64,000 nucleotides of DNA from Collinsella sp. OM04-5. GTDB lineage: Bacteria > Actinomycetota > Coriobacteriia > Coriobacteriales > Coriobacteriaceae. Shown piece by piece: positions 34,804-43,924 of this stretch; positions within the stretch are counted from its first letter, which is position 1, and every line of letters begins with the position of its first letter. The DNA lies in assembly GCF_003439125.1 (NCBI RefSeq), contig NZ_QSUU01000005.1, positions 92,924 to 156,923 on the forward strand, written 5' to 3'. The notes under the pieces were generated by a model. It had not been told where the DNA came from and searched no databases. It worked only from the letters and a program-made list of their open reading frames with translations. The position numbers and the translations under genes are program-made.

Positions 34804-34843
34804 ATTGGTGCGTTTCTATTTGGCTGTGGCTTTTCTCGTTAGC

Positions 34844-36124
34844 TTACAGGCCGCAGGCTGCTTTGAGTTCATCGACTCGGTCGGTTTTCTCCCAGGTGAA
34901 GTCGGCGTCTTCGCGGCCGAAGTGACCGTAGGCTGCCGTCTTTTCGTAGATGGGGCGACGCAGGTCTAGGTCGCGGATGATTGCGCCCGGGCGCAGGTCG
35001 AAGGTCTTCTCTACGGCCTCGACGATCTTGTCCTCGGCAACATGCGCGGTACCGAAGGTGTCGACCATGATTGAGAGGGGCTTGGAAACGCCGATGGCGT
35101 AGGCAAGCTCGACTTCGCATCGGTCGGCCAGACCGGCGGCGACCACGTTCTTGGCGACCCAGCGCGCGGCATACGCGGCGGAGCGGTCAACCTTGGTGCA
35201 GTCCTTGCCGCTAAAGGCACCGCCACCGTGACGGCCGTAGCCGCCGTAGGTGTCGACGATGATCTTGCGGCCGGTCAGGCCCGTGTCGCCCATGGGGCCG
35301 CCCACGACAAAGCGACCGGTGGGGTTTACGTAGATGTCGGCGCCGTCCCAAGGCATGTTCTCGGCAGCCATGACAGGCGCGATGACATGCTCGATGAGGT
35401 CGGCCTTGATCTTGCCCATGTCCTCAATCTCGGCAGCGTGCTGCGTGGAGATGACGATGGTCGTGACCTCCACGGGCTTGCCTTCCTCGTAGCGCACCGT
35501 GACCTGGGTCTTGCCGTCGGGACGCAGATAGGCGAGGGTGCCGTCGTGACGCACGGCGGCCAGGCGCTCGGCCAGGCGGCTTGCCAGGTAGTGCGGCATG
35601 GGCATGAGGGTCTTGGTCTCGTTGGAGGCATAACCGAACATCATGCCCTGGTCGCCGGCGCCGATCAGGTCGATCGGGTCGGTGGTGGCGCCGGTCTGGG
35701 TCTCGAAGGACTCGTCGACGCCCTGGGCGATATCGGGCGACTGCTCGTGGATAAGGCTCATAACGCCGCAGGTGTCGCAGTCAAAACCGAACTTGGCACG
35801 GTTGTAGCCAATGCGACGGATAACGCCGCGGGCGATTTCCTGTACGTCGACGTAGGCCTGGGTGCGAATCTCGCCGGCGACGATGACGGTGCCGGTGGTC
35901 ACGAGGGTCTCACAGGCGCAGCGGACGTTCTCCACGTTGGCAGGCACGCCGTTGGGGGCGATGTAGCCCTGCTCCTGGAGCTCTATTTCTTTGGCGAGGA
36001 TTGCGTCGAGGACGGCGTCGCTGATCTGGTCAGCGATCTTATCGGGATGACCTTCGGTCACCGACTCCGACGTAAAAACAAAGGACCCGTGTTGGGGTGG
36101 GATGGAACGAAGTTCTTCTGACAT
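34844..36124 (-). CDS. metK: S-adenosylmethionine synthetase
   Basis: 426 aa. Makes SAM from methionine and ATP, and so supplies the many methyltransferases of the B12 pathway among others. Signature blocks: [25 protein letters not shown] at the N-terminus, [12 protein letters not shown], and [22 protein letters not shown] near the active site. About 30 residues longer than E. coli MetK, mostly from inserts. The start codon follows GAAAGGACAATC. It diverges from gltX across a 296-bp spacer that holds an inverted repeat. Confidence 0.96.
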   Translation of the reverse strand: MSEELRSIPPQHGSFVFTSESVTEGHPDKIADQISDAVLDAILAKEIELQEQGYIAPNGVPANVENVRCACETLVTTGTVIVAGEIRTQAYVDVQEIARGVIRRIGYNRAKFGFDCDTCGVMSLIHEQSPDIAQGVDESFETQTGATTDPIDLIGAGDQGMMFGYASNETKTLMPMPHYLASRLAERLAAVRHDGTLAYLRPDGKTQVTVRYEEGKPVEVTTIVISTQHAAEIEDMGKIKADLIEHVIAPVMAAENMPWDGADIYVNPTGRFVVGGPMGDTGLTGRKIIVDTYGGYGRHGGGAFSGKDCTKVDRSAAYAARWVAKNVVAAGLADRCEVELAYAIGVSKPLSIMVDTFGTAHVAEDKIVEAVEKTFDLRPGAIIRDLDLRRPIYEKTAAYGHFGREDADFTWEKTDRVDELKAACGL

Positions 36125-36245
36125 GATTGTCCTTTCAAAAACGTGTCCCGGCGACCGTTACCATTCCGCTGGGCTCTCTATGCAATGGCACATCATAGCG
36201 CGTAAATCAAACATTCACACCCTTTCCGCACCCTTGCGGCACTTT

Positions 36246-36335
36246 ACTCATTGGGGACAGACTTAAATGACCAGCCTTGCCTAAGTGCCGACAGGTTGCC
36301 CAAAGACTGATCATTTAAGTCTGTCCCCAATGAGT
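36246..36335. repeat. 25-bp-arm inverted repeat between metK and gltX
   Basis: Perfect arms 36246-36270 and 36311-36335, containing TTGGGGACAGACTTAAATGA and its complement, around a 40-bp interior. It lies in the divergent promoter region of metK and gltX. Similar TGGGGACAGACTT palindromes occur next to REP-associated (RAYT) transposases in other bacteria. Confidence 0.8.
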
Positions 36336-36420
36336 GGGTCGGTGCCCTTTGTGCGGAGGTGGGCATTGTTGCTTTATACTAATGCGGTTAGACATCCATC
36401 CTGCAATCGAGGAGATTTCC

Positions 36421-37896
36421 ATGGCATCAGACGTTCGCGTCCGCTTTGCACCCTCACCGACGGGCAAGCTGCACATCGGTGGCGCCCGCACCGCTATCTA
36501 TAACTGGGCTTTCGCCCGTGCAAACGGCGGCACGTTCATCCTGCGCATCGACGACACCGACCCCACCCGCTCTACCGACGAGAACACGCAGATTATCCTG
36601 CGCGCCATGCGTTGGCTGGGCCTGGACTGGGACGAGGGTCCCGAGGTGGGCGGCGATTTTGGCCCCTACGCCCAGACCGAGCGCCTGGACCTGTACAAGC
36701 AGGCCGCCCAGAAGCTTTGGGACGAGGGCAAGGCCTATCCCTGCTTCTGCACCAAGGAGCAGCTCGACGCCGATCGCAAGGCCGCGCAGGAGCGCAAGGA
36801 CCCCTTCCAGGGCTATCAGCGCCGTTGCCGCGACCTTGATCCCGAGGAGGCCCGCCGTCGCATCGAGGCCGGCGAGTCCTACGTCCTGCGCATCAAGGTG
36901 CCCGAGGACCGCGGCGACGTCGTCATCCACGACGCCGTTCACGGCGAGGTGACCTTCGACGCCAAGGGGCTCGACGACTTTGTCATCTTCCGCTCCGATG
37001 GCACGCCCACGTACAACTTTGCGACCGTCGTCGACGACGCCATGATGAAGATCACCCATGTCATCCGCGGCGACGACCACCTCTCCAACACCCCGCGCCA
37101 GGTCATGGTCTACGAGGCCCTCGGCGCGCCCGTGCCCACGTTCGCCCACATCTCCATGATTCTGGGCGCCGACGGCAAGAAGCTCTCCAAGCGCCACGGC
37201 GCCACCTCAGTAGAGGAGTACCGCGACGCCGGCTACCTGTCCGACGCTTTCGTCAACTATCTGGCGCTGCTCGGCTGGTCGCTTGACGGCGAGACCACGA
37301 TCATCCCGCGCGATGTCCTGGCCAGCAAGTTCTCACTCGACCGCATCTCCAAGAACCCGGCGACCTTCGACCCCAAGAAGCTCGACTGGGTCAATGCCGA
37401 GTACATCAACGGCATGTCCGATGCCCAGTTTGCCGACGAGATCATGGTCCCCGAGCTGCACGAGGCGGGTCTCATCGAGGGCAACGTCGAGTACGGCGAG
37501 GACTGGATTGACGCACTCGCTGCCATCGTCAAGCCGCGCACCAAGATGCCAGCCGACGCCGTGACCGTCGCCGCTCCCATCTTTGCTACGGCCGAGACGC
37601 TCGAGTATGATGAGAAATCCGTTAACAAGGGCCTGGCCAAGGAAGGCATGGGCGCCATCCTGGACGCCGCCAAGGCCGCGCTCGAGGGCGTGGACGAGTG
37701 GACAGCCGCGAACATCGACGCCGCGCTTGAGCCGCTGCCCGAGCAGATGGACCTCAAGAAGCGCGTGGTGTTCCAGGCCGTGCGCGTCGCCGTTTGCGGC
37801 AACATGGTGAGCCCTCCGCTGGGCGAGACCATGGCGCTCGTCGGCTGCGATGACTGCCTGGCACGCATCGACCGCGCCCGCACGATGGCGCTGTAG
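36421..37896 (+). CDS. gltX: Glutamyl-tRNA synthetase
   Basis: 491 aa class I aminoacyl-tRNA synthetase. APSPTGKLHIGGARTA contains the HIGH-type motif HIGG at residues 18-21, RIDDTDPTRS follows, and the KMSKS-type motif is KLSKR at 254-258. The C-terminal anticodon-binding helical domain is complete. It charges the tRNA-Glu encoded twice at 2259-2434. ATG 36421 follows GAGGAG 6 bp upstream; an in-frame ATG at 36334 is preceded by repeat sequence. A possible -10 TATACT is at 36375-36380. Confidence 0.96.
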   Translation: MASDVRVRFAPSPTGKLHIGGARTAIYNWAFARANGGTFILRIDDTDPTRSTDENTQIILRAMRWLGLDWDEGPEVGGDFGPYAQTERLDLYKQAAQKLWDEGKAYPCFCTKEQLDADRKAAQERKDPFQGYQRRCRDLDPEEARRRIEAGESYVLRIKVPEDRGDVVIHDAVHGEVTFDAKGLDDFVIFRSDGTPTYNFATVVDDAMMKITHVIRGDDHLSNTPRQVMVYEALGAPVPTFAHISMILGADGKKLSKRHGATSVEEYRDAGYLSDAFVNYLALLGWSLDGETTIIPRDVLASKFSLDRISKNPATFDPKKLDWVNAEYINGMSDAQFADEIMVPELHEAGLIEGNVEYGEDWIDALAAIVKPRTKMPADAVTVAAPIFATAETLEYDEKSVNKGLAKEGMGAILDAAKAALEGVDEWTAANIDAALEPLPEQMDLKKRVVFQAVRVAVCGNMVSPPLGETMALVGCDDCLARIDRARTMAL

Positions 37897-37919
37897 CAGC
37901 TGCGCAAACGTATGTATTC

Positions 37920-37955
37920 GAGCCCCGTTCACCCCGAGCGGGGCTCTTGTTTCTG
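37920..37955 (+). terminator. Rho-independent terminator of gltX
   Basis: Stem GAGCCCCG/CGGGGCTC (37920-37927, 37939-37946) followed by TTGTTTCT, 24 bp after the stop. Confidence 0.85.
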
Positions 37956-37974
37956 TACCGATGAGTGGGTTGCT

Positions 37975-38074
37975 GGGACAAAATAATCAGTGGTGTTTGT
38001 CCCGTGTTCGAGCGACGCAACAAGCTCGACACTCGTATCGGCCATGGGACAAACACCACTGATTATTTTGTCCC
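37975..38074. repeat. 29-bp-arm inverted repeat whose arms each run GGGACA to TGTCCC
   Basis: Perfect arms 37975-38003 and 38046-38074 around a 42-bp interior, between gltX and priA. Each arm begins GGGACAAAA or GGGACAAAC and ends TTGTCCC, so every arm is itself bounded by the same hexamer pair. Confidence 0.85.
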
Positions 38075-38107
38075 ACCCCTTTCAGGTCCGTTCGTTAGAG
38101 GTGGTGT

Positions 38108-40561
38108 ATGGCTCAACAACTGTCGCTGTTTGGTTCACCGGAACCGGAGGAGGCTCTGGTGAAGCTCATGCCTGCCGCTGCCTCGGCTCAGCCTAAGCCT
38201 GCACCTGAGCCCATCGCTGCCTACGCGAGCGTGGTTCTCGACATTCCTACCCGAGCGCTGTCCGAGCCATTCGCCTACGGCATTCCCGAGTCCCTTGCCA
38301 ACGAGGCCCAGGTCGGATCGACGGTCCTGGTCCACTTTGGCAACCGTGCCGCCGCAGGCTACATCGTCGATATTGCGCCCGAGCTGGGCGACCTACAAGG
38401 CAACAACGCCCTTGACCTTTCGCGCATCAAGCCTGTCGAAGCCATCCTCAGCAAACCGCTCTTTACCGCCGAGGCTGCACGCATTGCGCGCTGGATGAGC
38501 CGCGAGTATGTCGCGACGCTTTCCGAGTGCCTGCGCCTGTTTTTGCCACCGGGCGGCAGCCCGCGTGTGGTCAAGGGCGACGACGGCGTGTGGACGGTTG
38601 AACGTCCAGCCGTCAAACCCATCCAAAACCGCTGGGTGATGCTTACGCCCGAAGGCTTTGACTACACGCCACCCAAGACCGCGGTCCGCCAGCGCCAACT
38701 CATCGAGGCGCTCCAGTGCGGACCGGTCACGACGCGCGACCTCAACCTTCTCTATAACAGCATGTCGGCGACCATCAAGGCGCTCGAAAAACGCGGCGTT
38801 GTGGTGGTGGAAGAGCGCCGCGCCTGGCGTGGCTGCGGCGAGCAGGCCACGCTGTCCTCGGCAAGCGGCAAAGCGCCGGTCTCCCTTACCAGTGGCCAGC
38901 AACAGGCACTCGCGCAGATTGAGCGCGCCCGTCTGGACGCTCATGGCGACGTGGTGCTGGTCGACGGCGTCACCGGCTCCGGCAAAACCGAGGTTTACCT
39001 CTCCGCCATCGAGCGCGTGCTCGCAGCCGGTCGCTCGGCCTGCGTGCTGGTGCCCGAGATTTCGCTGACGGCCCAGACCGTCGGCCGCTTCCGTTCGCGC
39101 TTTGGCGAGACGGTCGCCGTGTTCCATTCGCGGCTTTCGGCCGGCGAGCGCCTGGACCAGTGGGATATGGTTGCCAGCGGTGCGGCCCGCGTGGTCGTCG
39201 GCGCACGTTCGGCGCTCTTTTGCCCGCTTGGCGACCTGGGCCTCATCATCATTGACGAGGAGCACGAGACCAGCTACAAGCAGGGGTCCAGTCCGCGCTA
39301 CCACGCGCGCGAGGTGGCGGCCGAGATGGCGCGGCGCTACCGCTGCCCGCTCGTGTTGGGCTCCGCCACGCCCTCGGCCGAGGCCCTCGACCACTGCCGC
39401 CGTGGAACGTATAACGGCACCACTTGGACGCGCGTCGAGATGCCCGAGCGCCCGGGACACGCCGTGCTGCCCGAGGTCCGCATTGCCGACCTGCGCCGCG
39501 AGTTTTCGCACGGTAGCCGTTCAATGTTCTCTAAACCGCTGATGGAAGGTTTGGAGCGCGTTGTAGAGCACCGCGAGAAGGCCGTGCTGCTGCATAACCG
39601 CCGTGGCTTTGCGCCGTTCCTGATGTGTCGCGAGTGCGGCTGCGTTCCCACCTGCAACCACTGCTCCACCGCGCTTACGTATCACGAGCGCACGCACACG
39701 CTGCAATGTCACACATGCGGATCCTCCTGGCGCGTGCAGCCGTATCCCGCGCCCACGAGTCGTTGCCCCAAATGTGGCAGTCGCTACCTGGCAAAAATGG
39801 GGCTGGGCACGCAGCAGATCGAGGACGCACTGCACCAGATGCTGCCCGAGGACGTCGCCATCATCCGCATGGATGCCGATTCCACGCGCGGCAAGGATGC
39901 GCACAAAAAGCTGCTCGAGCAGTTCGATGCTGCCGATTGCGCCGTGTTGCTGGGCACCCAGATGATCGCCAAAGGCCTCGACTTTCCCGAGGTCACGCTC
40001 GTGGGTGTGGTCAATGCTGACTTCGCCCTCAAGCTGCCGGATTTCCGCGCAGGGGAGCGCGCCTACGATTTGCTTGAGCAGGTCGCCGGTCGCGCCGGTC
40101 GCGGCGACCGCCCTGGCGAGGTCATCATCCAGACGTATCTGCCCGAGGATCCGGTCATTCGCGCCGTCGCCGAGCACGATCGCTCGATCTTTACCGACTA
40201 CGACCTGGACCAGCGCCGCGACGCACTGTATCCGCCGTTCGTGCGCCTGGTTAACATTTTGGTGTGGTCGGCAAGCCGCGACGATGCGCAGGATTATATC
40301 GGGCGCATTGCAAAGCTTCTTAAGCGCCGCTGGCATGCCGCCGCGCCCGACTTTTTGCGGGCGGGGAGCGCCGTGCCCCAGGTGCTGGGCCCGGCTTCGT
40401 GTGTAATCGAGAGAGCCAAGGACCGTTACCGCTTCCATCTGCTTGTGAAGTCGCCTGTGGGGTACCATGTCTCTGATGATATCGACGCCTGCCTCAAAGA
40501 GGTGGGCTCTGTGCGCGGCGTGAGCGTGAGCGTTGACGTCGATGCCTATGATTTGATGTAA
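38108..40561 (+). CDS. priA: Primosomal replication protein N' (3'-5' DNA helicase)
   Basis: 817 aa. Restarts collapsed replication forks. After a roughly 45-residue Ala/Pro-rich N-terminus, the DNA-binding domain starts at VVLDIPTRALSEPFAYGIP. Walker A VDGVTGSGKTEVYL, PEISLT (motif Ia region) and Walker B IIIDEEHETSYKQ follow. The zinc-binding insert has paired CxxC motifs (CRECGC, CNHC, CHTCG, CPKCGS). Motifs V and VI are seen in LLGTQMIAKGLDFPEVTLV and EQVAGRAGRGDRPG. The start has AGAGGTGGTGT just upstream. The next gene, def, follows 18 bp after the stop. Confidence 0.95.
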   Translation: MAQQLSLFGSPEPEEALVKLMPAAASAQPKPAPEPIAAYASVVLDIPTRALSEPFAYGIPESLANEAQVGSTVLVHFGNRAAAGYIVDIAPELGDLQGNNALDLSRIKPVEAILSKPLFTAEAARIARWMSREYVATLSECLRLFLPPGGSPRVVKGDDGVWTVERPAVKPIQNRWVMLTPEGFDYTPPKTAVRQRQLIEALQCGPVTTRDLNLLYNSMSATIKALEKRGVVVVEERRAWRGCGEQATLSSASGKAPVSLTSGQQQALAQIERARLDAHGDVVLVDGVTGSGKTEVYLSAIERVLAAGRSACVLVPEISLTAQTVGRFRSRFGETVAVFHSRLSAGERLDQWDMVASGAARVVVGARSALFCPLGDLGLIIIDEEHETSYKQGSSPRYHAREVAAEMARRYRCPLVLGSATPSAEALDHCRRGTYNGTTWTRVEMPERPGHAVLPEVRIADLRREFSHGSRSMFSKPLMEGLERVVEHREKAVLLHNRRGFAPFLMCRECGCVPTCNHCSTALTYHERTHTLQCHTCGSSWRVQPYPAPTSRCPKCGSRYLAKMGLGTQQIEDALHQMLPEDVAIIRMDADSTRGKDAHKKLLEQFDAADCAVLLGTQMIAKGLDFPEVTLVGVVNADFALKLPDFRAGERAYDLLEQVAGRAGRGDRPGEVIIQTYLPEDPVIRAVAEHDRSIFTDYDLDQRRDALYPPFVRLVNILVWSASRDDAQDYIGRIAKLLKRRWHAAAPDFLRAGSAVPQVLGPASCVIERAKDRYRFHLLVKSPVGYHVSDDIDACLKEVGSVRGVSVSVDVDAYDLM

Positions 40562-40579
40562 CAACCCGAAAGGATGGCC

Positions 40580-41116
40580 ATGGAAGCCAACGGAATCGTA
40601 CTGTCGCCCGACCCTCGCCTGCGTCAGGAGTGCGCCGTGATCGAGGAGATCACCCCAGCGATCGAGGCGCTTGCCGAGAAGATGAAGAAGATGATGTTCG
40701 ACAACGGCGGTTGCGGCCTGGCTGCTCCGCAGATCGGCGAGCTTATTCAGCTCGTCACCATTGACTGCGACTACAGCGACAAGAACGACTACGACCCGTA
40801 CGTGCTCATCAACCCTGTCATTGTTGAGCAGAGTGACCATCTGGTGCCGTTTAGCGAGGGCTGCCTGTCCATCCCTGGCATTAGCTGCGAGATCGAGCGT
40901 CCCGACCATGTCGTCGTAGAGGCGTACGACTTGGACGCAAACCTGATTCGCTACGAGGCTACGGGCGACCTGTTCTGCGTGTGCCTGCAGCACGAGATCG
41001 ATCACCTGCATGGCAACACTATGTTCGAGCGACTGAAGCCCATGCAGAGGCTCAAGGCCGTCAAGGAGTACCAGGACGCCCTGGCCCGCGGCGCTCGACC
41101 GGGCGAGACGGAGTAG
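40580..41116 (+). CDS. def: Peptide deformylase
   Basis: 178 aa. Removes the formyl group from new N-termini. All three motifs are present: GCGLAAPQIG at residues 44-53 (GxGLAAxQ with Cys for the middle x), EGCLS at 93-97 with the metal-binding Cys, and HEIDH at 138-142. GAAAGGA lies 5 bp before ATG 40580; an ATG at 40574 overlaps that ribosome site. Functionally linked to fmt, which follows 330 bp downstream beyond an inverted repeat. Confidence 0.95.
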   Translation: MEANGIVLSPDPRLRQECAVIEEITPAIEALAEKMKKMMFDNGGCGLAAPQIGELIQLVTIDCDYSDKNDYDPYVLINPVIVEQSDHLVPFSEGCLSIPGISCEIERPDHVVVEAYDLDANLIRYEATGDLFCVCLQHEIDHLHGNTMFERLKPMQRLKAVKEYQDALARGARPGETE

Positions 41117-41127
41117 GTTAATTGTCC

Positions 41128-41229
41128 GTCCCTGGGATGGGGCCCACACATATCATCCCGTGCTCAAACATTCTCGCTTTGCTGCGAAACTGCGCGCGGG
41201 ACGATATGTGTGGGCCCCATCCCAGGGAC
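41128..41229. repeat. 33-bp-arm inverted repeat after def
   Basis: Arms 41128-41160 and 41197-41229 are complementary over 33 bp with a single G-T mismatch, beginning GTCCCTGGGATGGGGCCC. The interior is 36 bp. It starts 11 bp after the def stop codon. The rest of the 330-bp def-fmt gap (41230-41446) is T-rich near its end and probably holds the fmt promoter. Confidence 0.85.
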
Positions 41230-41446
41230 TACGTTGTCGCTCTTCGTTTCGCCCGGGTGCCGTCGGGCCAGGGAGGGGCGTCTTCGCTGATAGGTGCTTT
41301 CTTGGGAGGGCTGCTTTTATGCGGCTCTTTCTTTGTTTTTGGGTATATTTGTTTCTGTTGAACTATTCTTGCGGCTGGGCGCGCTTGCGACCAGGAACGC
41401 TTTTTTGTAGCCGTCTCGGCTCGTTATTGAGAGGAGACTAACTTTT

Positions 41447-42367
41447 ATGCGTATTGTGTTTATGGGTACGCCTGATTTTGCTGTGCCTTCTTTGACTTCG
41501 CTTGTTGAGGCTGGGAATGAGATTGCGCTTGTTGTTACTCGTCCTGATGCTGTTCGTGGGCGTGGTAAGAAGCTGGAGCCGTCTCCTGTTAAGGCTAAGG
41601 CGCTGGAGCTGGGGTTGCCGGTCATTGAGGCGAATCGTATGACGCCTGAGGTTGTTGAGGTGCTCCAGGCTGCCCAGGCTGATATTTTCTGTGTGGCTGC
41701 CTATGGCTGCATTTTGCCCGATGAGGTGCTGCATATGGCACCGCTCGGCATTGTGAATGTTCATGCGTCCTTGCTGCCTCGTTGGCGTGGGGCTGCTCCT
41801 ATTCAGCGTGCCATTCTTGCTGGTGATGAGGTTGTTGGCGTTTCCATTATGCGCATTGGGCATGGCGTGGATACCGGCGCTTATTGCGCCCAGGCGTCTA
41901 CGTCGGTTGCAGGCAAGCATGCCGAGGCACTGACTACGGAGCTTGGCGAGCTGGGCGGCAAACTGCTTGCCGATACGTTTCCTTCTCTTGCCGATGGCAC
42001 CGCCGTGTGGACTGAACAGGATGAGGCGCTCGTTACCCATGCTGCCAAGATCTCCAAGCAAGAGATGCGTCTGGATCCGCACATGGCGGCGCTTGATTGC
42101 GTGCGTCATGTGCTGGCCTCGTCCGATACCGCGCCTGCTCGTTGCGTGATTGCCGGCAAGACCGTGCGCGTGCTCGACGCTGCGCCGGCTGATGTGTCGC
42201 TTGGTGAGGGGCTCGTCGCCATTCAGGCTAAGCGTGTTTACCTTGGCCTTTCCGATGGCTCGGTTGAGTTGCTCGAGGTTAAGCCTGATGGCAAGCGTGC
42301 TATGGCCGCTTCTGCTTGGGCTGCTGGCCTGCAGGGTGCCGATCTTTCGTGGGGTGTTTTGTCATGA
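41447..42367 (+). CDS. fmt: Methionyl-tRNA formyltransferase
   Basis: 306 aa. Formylates initiator Met-tRNA with 10-formyl-tetrahydrofolate. MRIVFMGTPDFAVPSL is the conserved N-terminus. The catalytic block NVHASLLPRWRGAAPIQ has Asn104 and His106, and IMRIGHGVDTGAY carries the active Asp. The C-terminal OB-like domain is present. GAGGAGA about 9 bp upstream sets the start. Codons of this gene end in T far more often than in its upstream neighbours (for example runs of GTT, CTT, GCT in the first 50 codons). Confidence 0.95.
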   Translation: MRIVFMGTPDFAVPSLTSLVEAGNEIALVVTRPDAVRGRGKKLEPSPVKAKALELGLPVIEANRMTPEVVEVLQAAQADIFCVAAYGCILPDEVLHMAPLGIVNVHASLLPRWRGAAPIQRAILAGDEVVGVSIMRIGHGVDTGAYCAQASTSVAGKHAEALTTELGELGGKLLADTFPSLADGTAVWTEQDEALVTHAAKISKQEMRLDPHMAALDCVRHVLASSDTAPARCVIAGKTVRVLDAAPADVSLGEGLVAIQAKRVYLGLSDGSVELLEVKPDGKRAMAASAWAAGLQGADLSWGVLS

Positions 42368-43764
42368 GCAAGCTGTCTCCCGCGCGCAAGCTTGCGCTCG
42401 ATGTGCTGATGGAGGCCGATCGCCGCGGCATGTACGCGCGCGACGTGCTCTTGTCCCGTGCTTCCGCCAGGGCCATTGACCAGCGCGATTCCGCTTTTGC
42501 CGCCCGCTTGGCGCTGGGTGTTGCCGCCACGCAGGGTATTTTGGACGAGCTGCTCGACCAGTTTCTCGATAAGCCCAAAAAGGTCGCTCCGCGTGTGCGC
42601 ATGGCGCTTCGTATCTCGGCCTTCGAGATGCTCTACCTGCATACGCCTGGCCGCGTTGCCGTAAGTCAGGGAGTTGAGCTGGTTCGCTGCGGTGCTAAGT
42701 CCGCCGCTGGCTTGGCCAATGCTGTACTCCATAAGGTTTCAGACAATGTTGAGGACTTTGCTACTGCGTCCGATGTGGATGAGTCTGAGCGACGCTTGGT
42801 TCGTCTGTCGCGTCTGATGGGTCTTCCTCGCTGGCTGTGCGCTCGCATTATGGCGTCGTTTGACACGCCAGAGGGTGCGCTTAACTTTGCCGGCAATCTG
42901 GCCCCCGCGCCGCTGGCCCTGCATGAGAACGCCTTTGCGACTAATCCCGATCCGTATATCTCGCAGCTTGTGGCACCCGTGTTCCCGGGTTGCCATGCCC
43001 CGGTTGATGCCCAGGTTACCGTTGCTTCGGGTGCGTTTGAACGTGCTGCCGCGGTGGCATCTGATCTCAACGCGCAACTTATCGCCACAGCTGCCACGCG
43101 CCCTGGTAGCTGCCTTGAGATTGGTGCCGGTCGTGGCACCAAGACCTATGTGATGATGTGCCAGGCCAAGCGTACGGGCTATGAGCGTCAGCATACGGCG
43201 CTCGATCTGCATGATCGCAAGTGCGATTTGAATCTCGCTCGCCTGCATAAGGCTGGTATTCAGGGCGTTCGCACGGTTTCGGGTGATGCTTGCGAGCTTG
43301 ATGAGGTGCTCACATCGTTTGATGCCATGCTTGGCGAGCCGGTTAAGTTCGACACGGTCTTTATCGATGCGCCGTGCTCTGGCACCGGCACCATGCGCCG
43401 TCATCCCGAGATCCCGTGGCGCCTGACCGAAAAGGATGTGACGGTTGAGCTACCCAAGCTGCAGCTGACGATGCTCAAGGAAGCCGCTGCGCGTGTGGCT
43501 GCCGGCGGCGAGCTCATCTATGCGACGTGCTCGGTCTTTGATGAGGAGAACACGCAGGTTGTGGATGCGTTCTTGGCGTCGCCCGAGGGTGCGGACTTTA
43601 GCCTGGAGCCGCTCTCCGAGGCGCAGATTCTGCAACTCCCCGATTTCGAGCAGGCCAAGAAACTGGTAGCCGTCCGTCAAAACGACCGTGGCCTCTTCCA
43701 AAGCGTCCCCGTAAACGCCGACTCCTACGACGGCCACTTCTGCGCTCGCCTGATCCACAACTAA
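42364..43764 (+). CDS. rsmB: 16S rRNA (cytosine-967-C5)-methyltransferase
   Basis: 466 aa. The N-terminal NusB-like RNA-binding domain (LALDVLMEADRRGMYARDVLL; AFEMLYLHTPGRVAVSQGVEL) is followed by a class I methyltransferase with SAM motif CLEIGAGRGTKTYVMM. The two Cys motifs of m5C RNA methyltransferases are DAPCSGTGTMRRHPEIPWR and LIYATCSVFDEEN. ATG 42364 overlaps the fmt stop (ATGA), a common fmt-rsmB arrangement. A palindromic repeat begins 8 bp after the stop. Confidence 0.94.
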   Translation: MSKLSPARKLALDVLMEADRRGMYARDVLLSRASARAIDQRDSAFAARLALGVAATQGILDELLDQFLDKPKKVAPRVRMALRISAFEMLYLHTPGRVAVSQGVELVRCGAKSAAGLANAVLHKVSDNVEDFATASDVDESERRLVRLSRLMGLPRWLCARIMASFDTPEGALNFAGNLAPAPLALHENAFATNPDPYISQLVAPVFPGCHAPVDAQVTVASGAFERAAAVASDLNAQLIATAATRPGSCLEIGAGRGTKTYVMMCQAKRTGYERQHTALDLHDRKCDLNLARLHKAGIQGVRTVSGDACELDEVLTSFDAMLGEPVKFDTVFIDAPCSGTGTMRRHPEIPWRLTEKDVTVELPKLQLTMLKEAAARVAAGGELIYATCSVFDEENTQVVDAFLASPEGADFSLEPLSEAQILQLPDFEQAKKLVAVRQNDRGLFQSVPVNADSYDGHFCARLIHN

Positions 43765-43771
43765 CTACTAA

Positions 43772-43837
43772 TTTGCGGTGAAATAGGGATTGAATAGCGG
43801 CTTCTACCTGCCAAACTGTCCTTATTTCACCGCAATT
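43772..43837. repeat. Palindromic intergenic element, TTGCGGTGAA type, copy 2
   Basis: 66-bp element with terminal arms TTGCGGTGAAATAGG and CCTTATTTCACCGCAA (one mismatch). Its interior GGGATTGAATAGCGG aligns with the inverted copy at 27440-27506. Like copy 1, it sits immediately after a stop codon (rsmB, 43764). Confidence 0.75.
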
Positions 43838-43885
43838 CATAAGGAAACCTGGCCTGATAATTAGCTACCCATTGCGCAAAGAAAT

Positions 43886-43915
43886 AGCCCCGCGATCGGT
43901 GTTGATCGCGGGGCT
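43886..43915. terminator. Bidirectional hairpin between rsmB and the zinc-ribbon gene
   Basis: 12-bp perfect stem AGCCCCGCGATC/GATCGCGGGGCT with a 6-nt loop, T-rich on both sides. It lies 9 bp beyond the stop of the minus-strand gene. Confidence 0.8.
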
Positions 43916-43924
43916 GATTGGTTT

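Noticed and set aside
41160..41441. Small hydrophobic frame between def and fmt
   Set aside because: It begins inside the inverted repeat, lacks a ribosome site and has no recognisable family; it probably overlaps the fmt promoter.
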